The notes beneath the pieces were generated by a model that saw only the letters and a list, made by a program, of their open reading frames with translations, searched no databases and was not told where the DNA came from. This document shows positions 1 to 8,964 of a stretch of DNA of 64,000 bases, in pieces; position 1 is the stretch's first letter; every line of letters begins with the position of its first letter. Both the position numbers and the translations under genes were made by a program. This DNA is from JBGSIC01 sp041751875 (lineage in GTDB: Bacteria; Bdellovibrionota; FAC87; UBA2466; JACKAF01): assembly GCA_041751875.1 (NCBI GenBank), contig JBGSIC010000014.1, forward strand, positions 1 to 64,000, given 5' to 3'.

Positions 1-2474
1 CCACCGCTCGGCCGGCCACGCCAGCCACCACGATCCCCACCGCCTTCGCGAGGGGCTCGGTCACGGCTGCCACCGCGATCCGGTGGAGGGCTCCATCGAG
101 GCCGCTCTGCGCGTTCGGGACGATCCCTACCCGCTGGCGGACGACGATTACCTCGGTTTTCGTCAATGCGGTTACCGACATTGTCTTCCGATTCGGCTGC
201 GGGAACAAACTCGCTCGTGTCTCCCTCAACTTCCTCAGCATGAACATCGGACTCACCGGCATCATCCCCACCTTCGGCTTCGAATGCAGGCTCAAAACCC
301 GGCTCGTCGCCATCGGAATCCGGCTCTTCGTTATCGCCGTGGTCCTCTTCTTGACCGCCGGAACCAGAATCTTGTTCATTGAGAAGTGCGCGACGGGACA
401 ACCGAATCTTTCCTCGGTTATCAACTTCTAAGCACTTCACACGAACGATTTCGCCTTCTTTCAAAACGTCTTCCACGCGGTCCACGCGGTGGTTTTCCAG
501 TTCTGAGATGTGACACAAACCTTCTGTACCCGGAATAATTTCAATGAAGGCACCGAAGTCCACAATACGGGTGACTTTACCTTCGTAAATTCTTCCTGGC
601 TCAGGCTCCTCACAAATGCCTTCGATGATCGAAATCGCTTTTTTGAGCGACTCGCCGTCAGCCGAAGCCACGTGTACTGAACCATCGTCCTCGATATCAA
701 TCTTCACGCCGGTCTGCTCGATAATCCCACGGATCACCTTGCCTCCCGGTCCGATCACTTCTCTTACTTTGTCAGGCTTGATGTGGAGCGTGTGAATACG
801 GGGCGCGAAGACCGAAAGTTCTGGTCGAGGCTGCGCTAACGCCTCATTCATTTTTCCCAAGATGTGAAGACGTCCTTCACGCGCTTGGCTAAGTGCTTGC
901 TCCATGATCTCACGGCTTACGCCGCCGATCTTCAAATCCATCTGGAAAGCGGTGATCCCTTCATCGGTTCCGCAGACTTTAAAGTCCATGTCACCTAAGT
1001 GATCTTCGTCACCCAGAATGTCGGAAAGCACTGCAACGTCTTTGCCTTCCAGCATGAGTCCCATCGCCACGCCGGCAACAGGCTTTTTAATTGGAATCCC
1101 AGCGTCCATCATGGCTAAAGTGCCGCCGCAAACAGAGGCCATGGAAGAGGATCCGTTCGATTCCATGACTTCAGAAACCAAACGAATCGTGTACGGAAAA
1201 GCTTCCTTCGACGGGATCACATACTGCAATGCCCGTTCCGCTAAGAAACCATGTCCGACTTCCCGGCGACCAGGCGGACGTAGAGGTCGCGCCTCTCCCA
1301 CCGAGTAGGGAGGAAAGTTATAGTGAAGCATGAAGGGCTTTTGGAAAACACCCCCAATGCCGTCGATCTTCTGTTCATCATCTGAAGTTCCCAGGGTAAC
1401 CGTAGCCAACACCTGAGTTTCCCCACGGGTAAACAGAGCCGAGCCGTGCACGCGCTTGAGAAGACCCACTTCGCAATCGATGTTACGGATGGCGTCGTAA
1501 GCGCGGCCGTCGATGCGTTTCTTGGTCTTAAGAGTCAAACGGCGAGCAAAGTCCGATTTGAAATCTTCAAAGTAGGTGCTCAGGTTCTTATTGCGAAGAG
1601 TCTCTTCAGAAGTTTTCGGCTCTTTGATGCCGAATTTTTCTTTCGCCTTCTTCTTCAAAGCACCAATCGCGTCATAGCGTGCAAGCTTTTCGCGAACGCC
1701 CATCGCTTCGCCCATGGGCTTTTCCAAGAACGCAGCAAGGTCCTTCTTCAAACCTTCGTCAACCACGGGCTTATCGTATTCCCGCTTCTTAACATTGCCG
1801 GTTTTTTCACGCAATTCGTCTTGAAGGTCCATGATCGCCTTCATTTTTTCATGCGCGTAAAAAATGGCGTCAGCGAGTTGTTCTTCGGTAACTTCTTCCG
1901 CTTTACCTTCCACCATGACCACGCCCGAACGAACGGCTGACACCAATAGATCCATTTTGCTATCGGCTTGTTCCTGGGGAGGAATGTTTAAAACAAAATC
2001 CCCATTTTTCATCCCGATGCGGCAGGAGGCCACCGGGCCATCCCAAGGAATGTCTGACATGTGAAGAGCCGCGCTCGCACCTATTTGGCCCAAGAAATCA
2101 TATTCATTGGTTCCATCAACTGAGAGCACCGTAACGACCACGTTGGTTTCATACATGTAGTCGCTCGGGAAGAGCGGCCGAATGGGCCGGTCTGTCATAC
2201 GAGCTGAAAGGGTTGCCTTATCAGAAGGTCTCGCTTCACGTTTGAAAAAGCCACCGGGCATACGGCCCGCGGCATAATATTTTTCCTGGAAATCTACCGT
2301 TAGGGGGAAGAAATCCATTCCGGGTTTAAGTTCTTTAGCTGAAACGACCGTTACGAGTACCTGCGTTTCCCCATACGTCACTAACACTGAGGCATCTGTT
2401 TGCTTGGCGATTTTCCCTGTTTGCAGGGTTAGAGTCCGGCCACCATAGTCCGTGCTGACTTCGACGACTTTCAT
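1..2474 (-). CDS. pnp: polyribonucleotide nucleotidyltransferase (PNPase), 3' end cut by window
   Basis: PNPase degrades RNA 3' to 5' by phosphorolysis and acts in the RNA degradosome. Reading back from ATG at 2474 gives MKVVEVSTDYGG and an open frame of about 824 codons to the left edge without a stop. Two RNase PH-like domains are visible (PPYSVGEARP and REVGHGFLAERAL in the second), then a KH domain with VREVIGPGGKVI near 780-715 and an S1 domain ending near KIRLSRRALL (about 400). After the S1 domain at least 130 more residues follow: first very acidic, then Arg/Gly/Pro-rich. The usual family length is about 700 residues, so this tail is extra. AAGGTG before the ATG serves as ribosome site. 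It is the last visible gene of the rimP-nusA-infB-rbfA-truB-rpsO-pnp operon. Confidence 0.97.
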   Translation of the reverse strand, partial: MKVVEVSTDYGGRTLTLQTGKIAKQTDASVLVTYGETQVLVTVVSAKELKPGMDFFPLTVDFQEKYYAAGRMPGGFFKREARPSDKATLSARMTDRPIRPLFPSDYMYETNVVVTVLSVDGTNEYDFLGQIGASAALHMSDIPWDGPVASCRIGMKNGDFVLNIPPQEQADSKMDLLVSAVRSGVVMVEGKAEEVTEEQLADAIFYAHEKMKAIMDLQDELREKTGNVKKREYDKPVVDEGLKKDLAAFLEKPMGEAMGVREKLARYDAIGALKKKAKEKFGIKEPKTSEETLRNKNLSTYFEDFKSDFARRLTLKTKKRIDGRAYDAIRNIDCEVGLLKRVHGSALFTRGETQVLATVTLGTSDDEQKIDGIGGVFQKPFMLHYNFPPYSVGEARPLRPPGRREVGHGFLAERALQYVIPSKEAFPYTIRLVSEVMESNGSSSMASVCGGTLAMMDAGIPIKKPVAGVAMGLMLEGKDVAVLSDILGDEDHLGDMDFKVCGTDEGITAFQMDLKIGGVSREIMEQALSQAREGRLHILGKMNEALAQPRPELSVFAPRIHTLHIKPDKVREVIGPGGKVIRGIIEQTGVKIDIEDDGSVHVASADGESLKKAISIIEGICEEPEPGRIYEGKVTRIVDFGAFIEIIPGTEGLCHISELENHRVDRVEDVLKEGEIVRVKCLEVDNRGKIRLSRRALLNEQDSGSGGQEEDHGDNEEPDSDGDEPGFEPAFEAEGGDDAGESDVHAEEVEGDTSEFVPAAESEDNVGNRIDENRGNRRPPAGRDRPERAERPRWSPPPDRGGSRDRAPREGGGDRGGWRGRPSG

Positions 2475-2519
2475 TCGTCACCTTCTTTTTTCTTTTTTAG
2501 TTGATGTTTATTTCGAAAT

Positions 2520-2789
2520 CTATTTTCTCAAGTTGAGTCGCTCGACCATGGTCTTGTAACGAGCAACATCGACTTTTTGTAAATATTCCAACAGACGTCT
2601 TCGTTGGCCAACCAACTTGAGAAGGCCACGACGTGAGTGGTGATCTTTTTTATGTTCTTTGAAGTGCGGGGTAAGAGTATTAATCCGCTCGGTCAACAAC
2701 GCGACCTGGACTTCCGGAGAACCGGTATCCCGCTCGTGAATTCGATAGGTTGAAATGACGCTGGATTTATTCTCTTTGTTGAGTGACAC
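2520..2789 (-). CDS. rpsO: 30S ribosomal protein S15
   Basis: S15 is a primary 16S rRNA binding protein that nucleates the small-subunit platform. The 89-residue product has the family's usual length and ends RYKTMVERLNLRK; the segments HKKDHHSRRGLLKLV and RRRLLEYL are the conserved rRNA-contacting helices. The start is GTG at 2789, with AAAGGA about nine bases upstream in the message. It lies between truB (gap about 43 bases) and pnp (gap about 45 bases), the very common rpsO-pnp pairing. S15 in other bacteria represses its own mRNA; I did not identify a particular operator structure here. Confidence 0.97.
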   Translation of the reverse strand: MSLNKENKSSVISTYRIHERDTGSPEVQVALLTERINTLTPHFKEHKKDHHSRRGLLKLVGQRRRLLEYLQKVDVARYKTMVERLNLRK

Positions 2790-2832
2790 CTTTTACGTTC
2801 CTTTACTTCCTACTGCTACTAATTGCTCTACT

Positions 2833-3645
2833 CTACGGAGCGGCCGATTCGGCTGTAACCCCTTCACTTCCTTTATAGTTCCCCAAGCTCATACCACCGG
2901 GTGCAGGCCTTTGCAAATGCTGCCTTGCGCCCCGGACCATGCGCTCCGACTTAAGGAAATTCACGTAGTGCTCCCACCCTTGCCGCTGGTGGTTTCCAAA
3001 GTTTTGGGTGAGATCCTCGACGGTCACAGCCTGGGAAAGTTCGAATTCCCCGCAGGATAGGCGTCTTAAACCCTCTAAATGACCCACTGTCCCCAAGCGC
3101 CGGCCCAGTTCGTCGGCCAGACTGCGGATGTAGGTCCCCTTTGAACAGTGCACTTCAAATTCAATAAATGGGGCTTCAAAACTAACCAAACGGGTGGAAT
3201 AAATTTTCACCGGAATGGGCTCGCGCCGAATGCTAATCTGCTGGCGCGCAAGCTCGTAAAGTCGCACGCCTTTAACTTTTTTTGCGCTAAACATGGGAGG
3301 CGTCTGGTACCAGGTCCCCTCAAAGGATTTCAAAGCGGCTTCCACCGCCTCGCGGGTCAGCTCCGGTACGACTTCCGTTTCCACCACCGCACCTGTACCA
3401 TCCATCGAATCGGTCGCGGTGCCTAAACGGGCTCGCCCAAAATACGACTTATCCGCATTGATAAGGATGTTGGAAAGTTTGGTCGCTCTGCCCACAAGCA
3501 AGATGAGCACGCCACTCGCAAAAGGGTCCAGACTACCGGTGTGACCGATTTTGGCCTTTCCCAAAACACGTTTTAGGCTTCTTACCACGTCGAAACTCGT
3601 GGGCCCCGGAGGCTTATCCACCACAAAAAGAGCATCCGCTAACAT
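2833..3645 (-). CDS. truB: tRNA pseudouridine(55) synthase
   Basis: TruB makes pseudouridine 55 in the T loop of tRNAs. The catalytic motif GHTGSLDPFASGVL, with its nucleophilic Asp, is at about residues 35-48, and the KGTYIRSLADELG segment typical of the family lies further on. The length of 270 residues is slightly short to normal; the C-terminal part (after about residue 225) is charged and not obviously a PUA domain. The start ATG directly abuts the rbfA stop codon (no spacer), so translation is probably coupled. Operon member between rbfA and rpsO. Confidence 0.95.
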   Translation of the reverse strand: MLADALFVVDKPPGPTSFDVVRSLKRVLGKAKIGHTGSLDPFASGVLILLVGRATKLSNILINADKSYFGRARLGTATDSMDGTGAVVETEVVPELTREAVEAALKSFEGTWYQTPPMFSAKKVKGVRLYELARQQISIRREPIPVKIYSTRLVSFEAPFIEFEVHCSKGTYIRSLADELGRRLGTVGHLEGLRRLSCGEFELSQAVTVEDLTQNFGNHQRQGWEHYVNFLKSERMVRGARQHLQRPAPGGMSLGNYKGSEGVTAESAAP

Positions 3646-4011
3646 CTAACTCAGTGCCCCCGCTTCTTCGTAGGGGCGATCTTTTTCATTCCACTCTCGC
3701 AAAAGAGAAAGCACCCGATCAGCGGCTTCGCCGTCTAGATCTCTTTCAAAATGGAGTTCTGGGACAGAGCGGAGCTTTAGGCCCGACAACTGCCGACGCA
3801 AAAAGGGGTAAGCTGATTTGAGCGCTTTGGTCACCTGAAGGTCGTCTGAGGTTTCTGCGTAGTAAATATACGCATGCTTAAGATCAGTACTCATGTCCAC
3901 ACGGCTAATAATGAGATCGCGTAGGCGGGGATCGGATACGGTTTCACGAAGCGCATGGGAAAGCGTTTCTTGTACCAGTTGTCCTATTCTTTGGGGTCGG
4001 CGCGCGCTCAT
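3646..4011 (-). CDS. rbfA: 30S ribosome-binding factor A
   Basis: RbfA is a small KH-type factor needed for late 16S rRNA maturation and cold adaptation. The 121-residue product starts MSARRPQRIGQLVQETLS and contains DPRLRDLIISRVDMSTDLKHAYIYY, the typical beta-alpha-KH core, followed by LRRQLSGLKLRSVPELHFERD. Two bases separate it from infB upstream, and its stop codon touches the truB start. Its position between infB and truB is the classic arrangement. Confidence 0.95.
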   Translation of the reverse strand: MSARRPQRIGQLVQETLSHALRETVSDPRLRDLIISRVDMSTDLKHAYIYYAETSDDLQVTKALKSAYPFLRRQLSGLKLRSVPELHFERDLDGEAADRVLSLLREWNEKDRPYEEAGALS

Positions 4012-4013
4012 GA

Positions 4014-6623
4014 CTACAACGTTCCTGCTATTTCGTCCTTTTCAAACGCTTCGATGCGATCGCCATTTTTGATGTCGTTGAAATTTTCGAGTCCAATACC
4101 ACATTCATGGCCGTGTGTGACTTCTTTCACGTCGTCTTTAAAACGGCGCAAGCTCGCACACCGACCTTGGTAGATCACACGGCTATCGCGAACCAGACGC
4201 ACGTGACACCCACGAATGAACTTTCCGTCAGTAACGGAAGAACCCGCAACCGCGCCAATCTTCGGAATATTGAAGACATCGCGTACTTCCGCATGACCGA
4301 TCACTCGCTCCACGACGGTCTTCTCTACTAATCCTTCAAGCAACTTTTTCACGTCATCGACTAGTTCGTAGATGACACGGTAGCAGCGAATTTCGACACC
4401 TTCTCGCTCGGCAATCGCCTTCGCCTTCGCGTCAGGACGCACGTTGAAGCCAAACACGACACCATCACTCGCCGCAGCAAGCATGACATCGCTCTCCGTG
4501 ATTCCGCCCACCGCGGTATGCAAAAATTTAATGTCGACTTTTTCCTTCGGGAACTTTGAAAGCGATTCTTTAAGCGCTTCTACCGAACCCTGCACATCTG
4601 ACTTAAGCACCGCACGCAACTGTTTGCGTTCGACCGCGCCCGCGAGCATCTGCTCCAAAGTCATTTTCGCTTTGTCTTCCGCTTTAGGCATTTTCGCCTT
4701 GCGTGCGTCGACCACTTCGCGTGCAGACCGTTCATCTTTTACCGCGTTAAGAGAGTCACCGGCCGAAACGATTTCCGACAATCCGATGATTTCAACCGGA
4801 TCGCTCGGACCCGCTTCATCCAAACGTTTACCCTGGAAATCGTTGATCGCGCGTACTTTCCCAAATGTGAGTCCGCAGGCAATGATATCGCCCGGGCGCA
4901 ACGTTCCGGATTGGACAAGAACCGTGGCGACAGGGCCGCGACCTTTTTCCATTCGTGACTCCACGATCACGCCTTGTGCCGCTCCCGTCGGATCCGCTTT
5001 AAGCTCCAACAGTTCTGCATGGAGAAGGACGCTTTCCAAAAGCTGGTCAATTCCTTTACCGGTCTTAGCCGAAACACTCACATAAATCGTGTCACCACCC
5101 CACTCTTCGGGGTTTAGCTCATAGTTTGCTAACGCTTGTTTTGTTTTATCCGGGTTTGCGTCGGGCAAGTCTGTCTTATTAACGGCGACAATAATGGGGA
5201 CACCGGCCGCTTTCGCATGGTTGATTGACTCGACTGTTTGAGGCATAGGCCCTTCAGTCGCCGACACCACTAAGATGACAATGTCCGTTACACCCGCTCC
5301 GCGCGCACGCATCGCGGTGAATGCCTCGTGGCCTGGGGTATCGACGAAGGTAATGCGGCTGTCTTTGTGCGGAACGGAATAGGCACCAATGTGCTGAGTA
5401 ATTCCGCCAGCTTCACCCTCTGCCACTTTGGCCTTACGGATCTTGTCGAGCAGGGAAGTTTTACCGTGATCGACGTGCCCCATAATGGTCACTACCGGAG
5501 CACGCGTTACTTTGTTGGTGTCATCTTCGACACCGGCTGCTGCTGCCAAAAACTCTTCCTCTTTAAAAATATTCTGCTTAACGGAATAACCGAGGTCGGC
5601 CGCCACAATCGTCGCCGTATCAAAGTCGATTTCAGGCTTCTCGCCAATTTCCGTTCCCAATTCGCCTAGCTTTTTCTGCAACTGCTTCGCCTTAACCCCC
5701 ATGGCCTTGGCCAAGTCTTCAAGCGAAATGGTCTCTCCCATTTCCACCACGCGTTTACGGGCAGAACGAGTTGTGATCAAAGTTTTTTGAGCAGGCCGAT
5801 TCAATGCGGGCTTTTTCTTTTTGCCGCTGCGAATGAGTTCTCGTTTTAGGAAGTCTGCACTGCGGAAGACGCCGCTCTGGCGCTGCAACATGCGACGCTT
5901 GTTAGCGGCTTCCTTGGTCTCCGGAGCGGCTGCGGCCATGACCACATCGATTTCACGCACGCGCTTCGGAGAGGAATCTTCCGCGGCGGCCTCATCTTTC
6001 GTGGGACGTTCCCGTTTTTTGGGCTTGGCGCCGATAGTCTCTTCTAAATGTTGATCAGTAGAAACTTTCTTGATGATAGAAGGAAAAGCTACCCGACGAG
6101 TTGGTGCCGCCGTGGGAGCCTCTTCGGTTTCGCCCGAAGCGGCCGTTTCAACTACCTCAACGGACTCTTCCTGAACTTCAATAATCGTTTCGGAGTTGTC
6201 TTCCTCAGCCTGAGGCGCTCCCACCTCTCCTTCAGCCGCAGTTTCCACCGGCTCGGGAACTTCCTCGACCACAGGTTCCGGAGCCGCTTTTTTACGACGT
6301 CGGATAACCGTTTGCCCGACTCGACGCTCAGTCGTTACGGTGCCCGGTGCCTTGGGAGCCGCCACTTCTTCTTTCGGCGCCGAAGGAGCTGCTGCAACCG
6401 GATCAGCCGCGGCCTGCCCCGCGCTGGATCGCACAATGACTTTCCGCCTCGTTACAGGTGGGGTCTTCTTGTAATAATCCCGCACCATCCGCGCTTCTTC
6501 TGACCCGATGACGCTGGTAGGGTTCTTGATATTGATCCCCAGGCGCTGTGCCACTTCGAGAATATTGCGGCTTTCCTGGTTGAGCTCTTTGGCGAGCTCA
6601 TAAACTTTCAACCTTGCTGCCAT
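4014..6623 (-). CDS. infB: translation initiation factor IF-2
   Basis: IF-2 is the GTPase that places fMet-tRNA on the 30S subunit and promotes subunit joining. The 869-residue protein has an IF2_N domain at the N terminus (LKVYELAKELNQESRNILEVAQRLG region), a long Ala/Pro/Glu-rich low-complexity linker (about 70-200), a second IF2_N-like segment (about 295-345), then the G domain with G1 GHVDHGKT at about residue 381, DTPGHEAF, NKTDL and SAKTG, followed by the beta-barrel and C-terminal fMet-tRNA binding domains. All GTPase motifs are intact. It begins ten bases after the nusA stop. Confidence 0.97.
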   Translation of the reverse strand: MAARLKVYELAKELNQESRNILEVAQRLGINIKNPTSVIGSEEARMVRDYYKKTPPVTRRKVIVRSSAGQAAADPVAAAPSAPKEEVAAPKAPGTVTTERRVGQTVIRRRKKAAPEPVVEEVPEPVETAAEGEVGAPQAEEDNSETIIEVQEESVEVVETAASGETEEAPTAAPTRRVAFPSIIKKVSTDQHLEETIGAKPKKRERPTKDEAAAEDSSPKRVREIDVVMAAAAPETKEAANKRRMLQRQSGVFRSADFLKRELIRSGKKKKPALNRPAQKTLITTRSARKRVVEMGETISLEDLAKAMGVKAKQLQKKLGELGTEIGEKPEIDFDTATIVAADLGYSVKQNIFKEEEFLAAAAGVEDDTNKVTRAPVVTIMGHVDHGKTSLLDKIRKAKVAEGEAGGITQHIGAYSVPHKDSRITFVDTPGHEAFTAMRARGAGVTDIVILVVSATEGPMPQTVESINHAKAAGVPIIVAVNKTDLPDANPDKTKQALANYELNPEEWGGDTIYVSVSAKTGKGIDQLLESVLLHAELLELKADPTGAAQGVIVESRMEKGRGPVATVLVQSGTLRPGDIIACGLTFGKVRAINDFQGKRLDEAGPSDPVEIIGLSEIVSAGDSLNAVKDERSAREVVDARKAKMPKAEDKAKMTLEQMLAGAVERKQLRAVLKSDVQGSVEALKESLSKFPKEKVDIKFLHTAVGGITESDVMLAAASDGVVFGFNVRPDAKAKAIAEREGVEIRCYRVIYELVDDVKKLLEGLVEKTVVERVIGHAEVRDVFNIPKIGAVAGSSVTDGKFIRGCHVRLVRDSRVIYQGRCASLRRFKDDVKEVTHGHECGIGLENFNDIKNGDRIEAFEKDEIAGTL

Positions 6624-6633
6624 ATTTTATTCG

Positions 6634-8226
6634 CTATGCCTCTGTGCCACCCGGCTCACCGGATGCTTTAACGCTATCCGGCTTTGTCGGAGGCGGAGTG
6701 GATTCGTCTCCCGTTGTCTCTGCCGCTGCTGCTTCCTTAGATTCAGCTGCTGCTTCCTTAGATTCAGCTGCTGCTTCCTTAGATTCAGCTGCTGCTTCCT
6801 TAGATTCAGCTGCTGCTTCCGTGGACTCTGCCGCTGCTTCGTTGGCCCCTGCCTCGGAGGCCTTAACTTCGGCTTTCAGTTTCGCAAACACTTCATCCGC
6901 AGAAAGCTTCTTCGAAATCGCCGCTTGCGGCTGCGACATGGTGGTTGATACTTTCACCTTCTCCACCACTTCAGCTTTAATCTTTGCGTAGTCTTCTGAC
7001 TTCACCAGTTCGTTCGCCGCTGCGATAAGCGTCTGGGCACGTTCCACCGACAGGCCTGGCACAACCTTCAAAGCTTCCGGCTGAGACTGAGCCAATACAT
7101 CCGCCGTAAAACCAAAATGGTAAAGAGTCCGCGCAAGCGTATCGTCTACATCCGGAATCCGCATTAAAATGCCCTTTGCCTCTTCGACACGGGTGTTCAT
7201 GCGCACTTCAGAAAGAATATCGATTTTCCAACCGGTGAGCATCGACGCCAACTTCACGTTCTGACCGCGCTTACCAATTGCCAAGGAGAGTTGGTTGTCG
7301 GCCACCACAATTTCCATCGCGTGGTTTTCTTCGTCGAGTAACACTTTTTGAACTTCAGCGGGGGCGAGCGCGTTACACACGAAACGCGTTTCATCCTCGT
7401 CCCAAGGCACAATGTCGATCTTCTCGCCGCGCAATTCTTGCACGACATTCTGGACACGTACGCCCTTCACGCCGACGCAAGCGCCAACGGGATCCACATC
7501 CGCATCGGTGGAATCCACGGCAATTTTTGCACGCACGCCAGGCTCACGCGCTGCGCTTTTGATTACCACAATGCCTTCATTTACTTCAGGCACTTCCTGA
7601 TGGAACAGCTGAACGAGGAGTTCCGAGCACGTACGAGACAAAACAATTTTTGGACCGCGCGGGGTCTGCTGAACGTCGATCAGGTAACCTAATACCCGAT
7701 CCCCCGGCCGATAGTGCTCACCTGGAATCTGCTCACGGCCAGGCATAATCGCATCGGTACGACCGAGATCCACAATGATACAGCCCTTTTCAATACGACG
7801 ACAAACGCCGCTGACAAGCTCACCCTTACGGACGTTGAATTCATTGTAAATAATGTCGCGTTCCGCATCGCGCACTTTTTGAATGATGACCTGTTTGGCA
7901 GTTTGGGCCGCGATTCGACCGAATTCGGAAGAATCGAGTTTGACACCTATGCTGTCACCCAAAACCACACCTGGATCAAGTTCAAGCGCCTTGTCTTTAA
8001 CAATTTCCGTGTGAGGGTTACGAAGACGCTCCACGACAGTCTTAAATTCAAATAACTCGACTTCGCCTAAATCGGGATTGAACTGAGCTTCAATTTCGTG
8101 CTCCAGACCAAACTTTTTCTTGGCGGCCATGACCATCGCGGATTCAAGTGCTTCAATGAGCACACTGCGATCGATGCCTTTTTCTTTTTCAACTAATTCT
8201 ATAACTCGTGCTAATTCCGATGCCAT
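6634..8226 (-). CDS. nusA: transcription termination/antitermination factor NusA with repeat tail
   Basis: NusA binds RNA polymerase and modulates pausing, termination and antitermination. The N-terminal domain, S1 domain (about 130-200, GVCRRIEKGCIIVDLGRTDA) and two KH domains (AVDSTDADVDPVGACVG through LAIGKRGQNVKLASMLTGW) are present, followed by a short helix-hairpin-helix-like region (LMRIPDVDDTLARTLYHFGF). The C terminus is unusual: an Ala/Glu/Ser/Lys heptad (unit ESKEAAA) repeated several times, encoded by nearly identical 21-bp DNA units, and a Pro-rich end. It follows rimP by 17 bases. Confidence 0.96.
   Translation of the reverse strand: MASELARVIELVEKEKGIDRSVLIEALESAMVMAAKKKFGLEHEIEAQFNPDLGEVELFEFKTVVERLRNPHTEIVKDKALELDPGVVLGDSIGVKLDSSEFGRIAAQTAKQVIIQKVRDAERDIIYNEFNVRKGELVSGVCRRIEKGCIIVDLGRTDAIMPGREQIPGEHYRPGDRVLGYLIDVQQTPRGPKIVLSRTCSELLVQLFHQEVPEVNEGIVVIKSAAREPGVRAKIAVDSTDADVDPVGACVGVKGVRVQNVVQELRGEKIDIVPWDEDETRFVCNALAPAEVQKVLLDEENHAMEIVVADNQLSLAIGKRGQNVKLASMLTGWKIDILSEVRMNTRVEEAKGILMRIPDVDDTLARTLYHFGFTADVLAQSQPEALKVVPGLSVERAQTLIAAANELVKSEDYAKIKAEVVEKVKVSTTMSQPQAAISKKLSADEVFAKLKAEVKASEAGANEAAAESTEAAAESKEAAAESKEAAAESKEAAAESKEAAAAETTGDESTPPPTKPDSVKASGEPGGTEA
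6725..6829 (-). repeat. 21-bp tandem repeat inside nusA
   Basis: Four copies of a 21-bp unit (6725-6745, 6746-6766, 6767-6787, 6788-6808) are identical base for base, and a fifth (6809-6829) is degenerate. The unit encodes a seven-residue Ala/Glu/Ser/Lys heptad in frame, so copy-number change would lengthen or shorten the NusA tail without a frameshift. Exact DNA identity suggests recent slippage or unequal exchange. Confidence 0.95.
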
Positions 8227-8243
8227 TTCCTACCTCTACCTCG

Positions 8244-8744
8244 TCATCCTTCCCAAATAAGATTGCCTCGCTTGATATTCGACAGCAAGACAGAGACTTC
8301 CTTTTGGTCCACTTTGAGCTTCAAACTCTCTCCCTGAATTTGAAGAACCTTGGCGCGCGTTTGCGAACCCAAGCCCTCCACAGGGGTGTAAAATCGTAAC
8401 TTCACTTCTTCGCCCACACAGGCTTCGAAGTCCGAACGCAAGCGCAAACGCCGGTCCAGGCCCGGCGACGAAACTTCCAAATCGTAGGGACCAGAGAAAA
8501 TTTGTTCGGTATCCAAAGCCGGGCTAAGAATCTCAGTCACCTTCACGCAATCCCCAAGGGAAACCCCTTGTGCAGCGTCTGAACTTTCCCCACGGGGTTT
8601 ATCCGTTTCAATAAACAATCGCACCGTCGAGCGACCAGAAAGCTGACAGTCCAAATCCACCGTACGATAGCCCAAGGAGCCGATCAAACCCTGGCAGAAA
8701 TCGATCAGTTTTTGTTCCACTTCTGATTTACGTATCGATTCCAA
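8244..8744 (-). CDS. rimP: ribosome maturation factor RimP
   Basis: RimP assists 30S subunit assembly. The 166-residue product contains the family core VDLDCQLSG, GDCVKVTEILSPALD and the hallmark YDLEVSSPGLDRRL, then the C-terminal SH3-like domain. The start appears to be TTG at 8744 (LESIRKSEV as coded, Met when initiated) with AGGGA about 11 bases before it; no ATG is available near the domain start. It opens the nusA-infB operon and is preceded immediately by an intrinsic terminator hairpin. Confidence 0.93.
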   Translation of the reverse strand: MESIRKSEVEQKLIDFCQGLIGSLGYRTVDLDCQLSGRSTVRLFIETDKPRGESSDAAQGVSLGDCVKVTEILSPALDTEQIFSGPYDLEVSSPGLDRRLRLRSDFEACVGEEVKLRFYTPVEGLGSQTRAKVLQIQGESLKLKVDQKEVSVLLSNIKRGNLIWEG

Positions 8745-8761
8745 TTAAACGGGTCCCTAAA

Positions 8762-8786
8762 CAAAAATGCGGGCTTAAGCCCGCAT
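8762..8786 (-). terminator. intrinsic terminator in the rimP leader
   Basis: Bases 8767-8786 form a perfect 20-base palindrome (ATGCGGGCTT and its complement), followed on the minus strand by a run of T (A at 8763-8767 on the plus strand). It sits only about 20 bases before the rimP start. It can terminate readthrough from the PBP gene and, if the promoter at 8876-8904 is real, also attenuate the rimP operon. Confidence 0.85.
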
Positions 8787-8875
8787 CCCTACCACAACCG
8801 TAAAACTTCTTGCGCGCCGCGCCTCTTCACTACCACAGCGAGGCTTGGAGTACCACACCTTAGCCGGCCTCCTAG

Positions 8876-8904
8876 CTTGTAGCAGTTTCTGTTTGCGAAA
8901 ACAA
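8876..8904 (-). promoter_or_regulatory. candidate promoter of the rimP-nusA-infB operon
   Basis: On the minus strand TTGTTT (8904-8899), a 17-base spacer and TACAAG (8881-8876) with an extended TGC just upstream of the -10. A start near 8869 would give a leader of about 125 bases that includes the terminator at 8762-8786. Prediction by consensus match only. Confidence 0.5.
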
Positions 8905-8964
8905 GGGTTTGCTCGGTTCCTAGAAGTGGGCGGGGGAGCGGCTTTCGGGGCAATGGACTCGAAA

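Noticed and set aside
4444..5085. Open frame of 213 codons on the plus strand opposite infB
   Set aside because: Lies fully antisense to a conserved gene, has Ser/Thr-rich composition typical of a reverse-strand shadow, and has no ribosome site.
8787..8964. tRNA gene between rimP and PBP1A (a TTCGAGTCC T-loop-like string on the minus strand)
   Set aside because: No flanking stem pairing, anticodon arm or acceptor stem can be formed around it.
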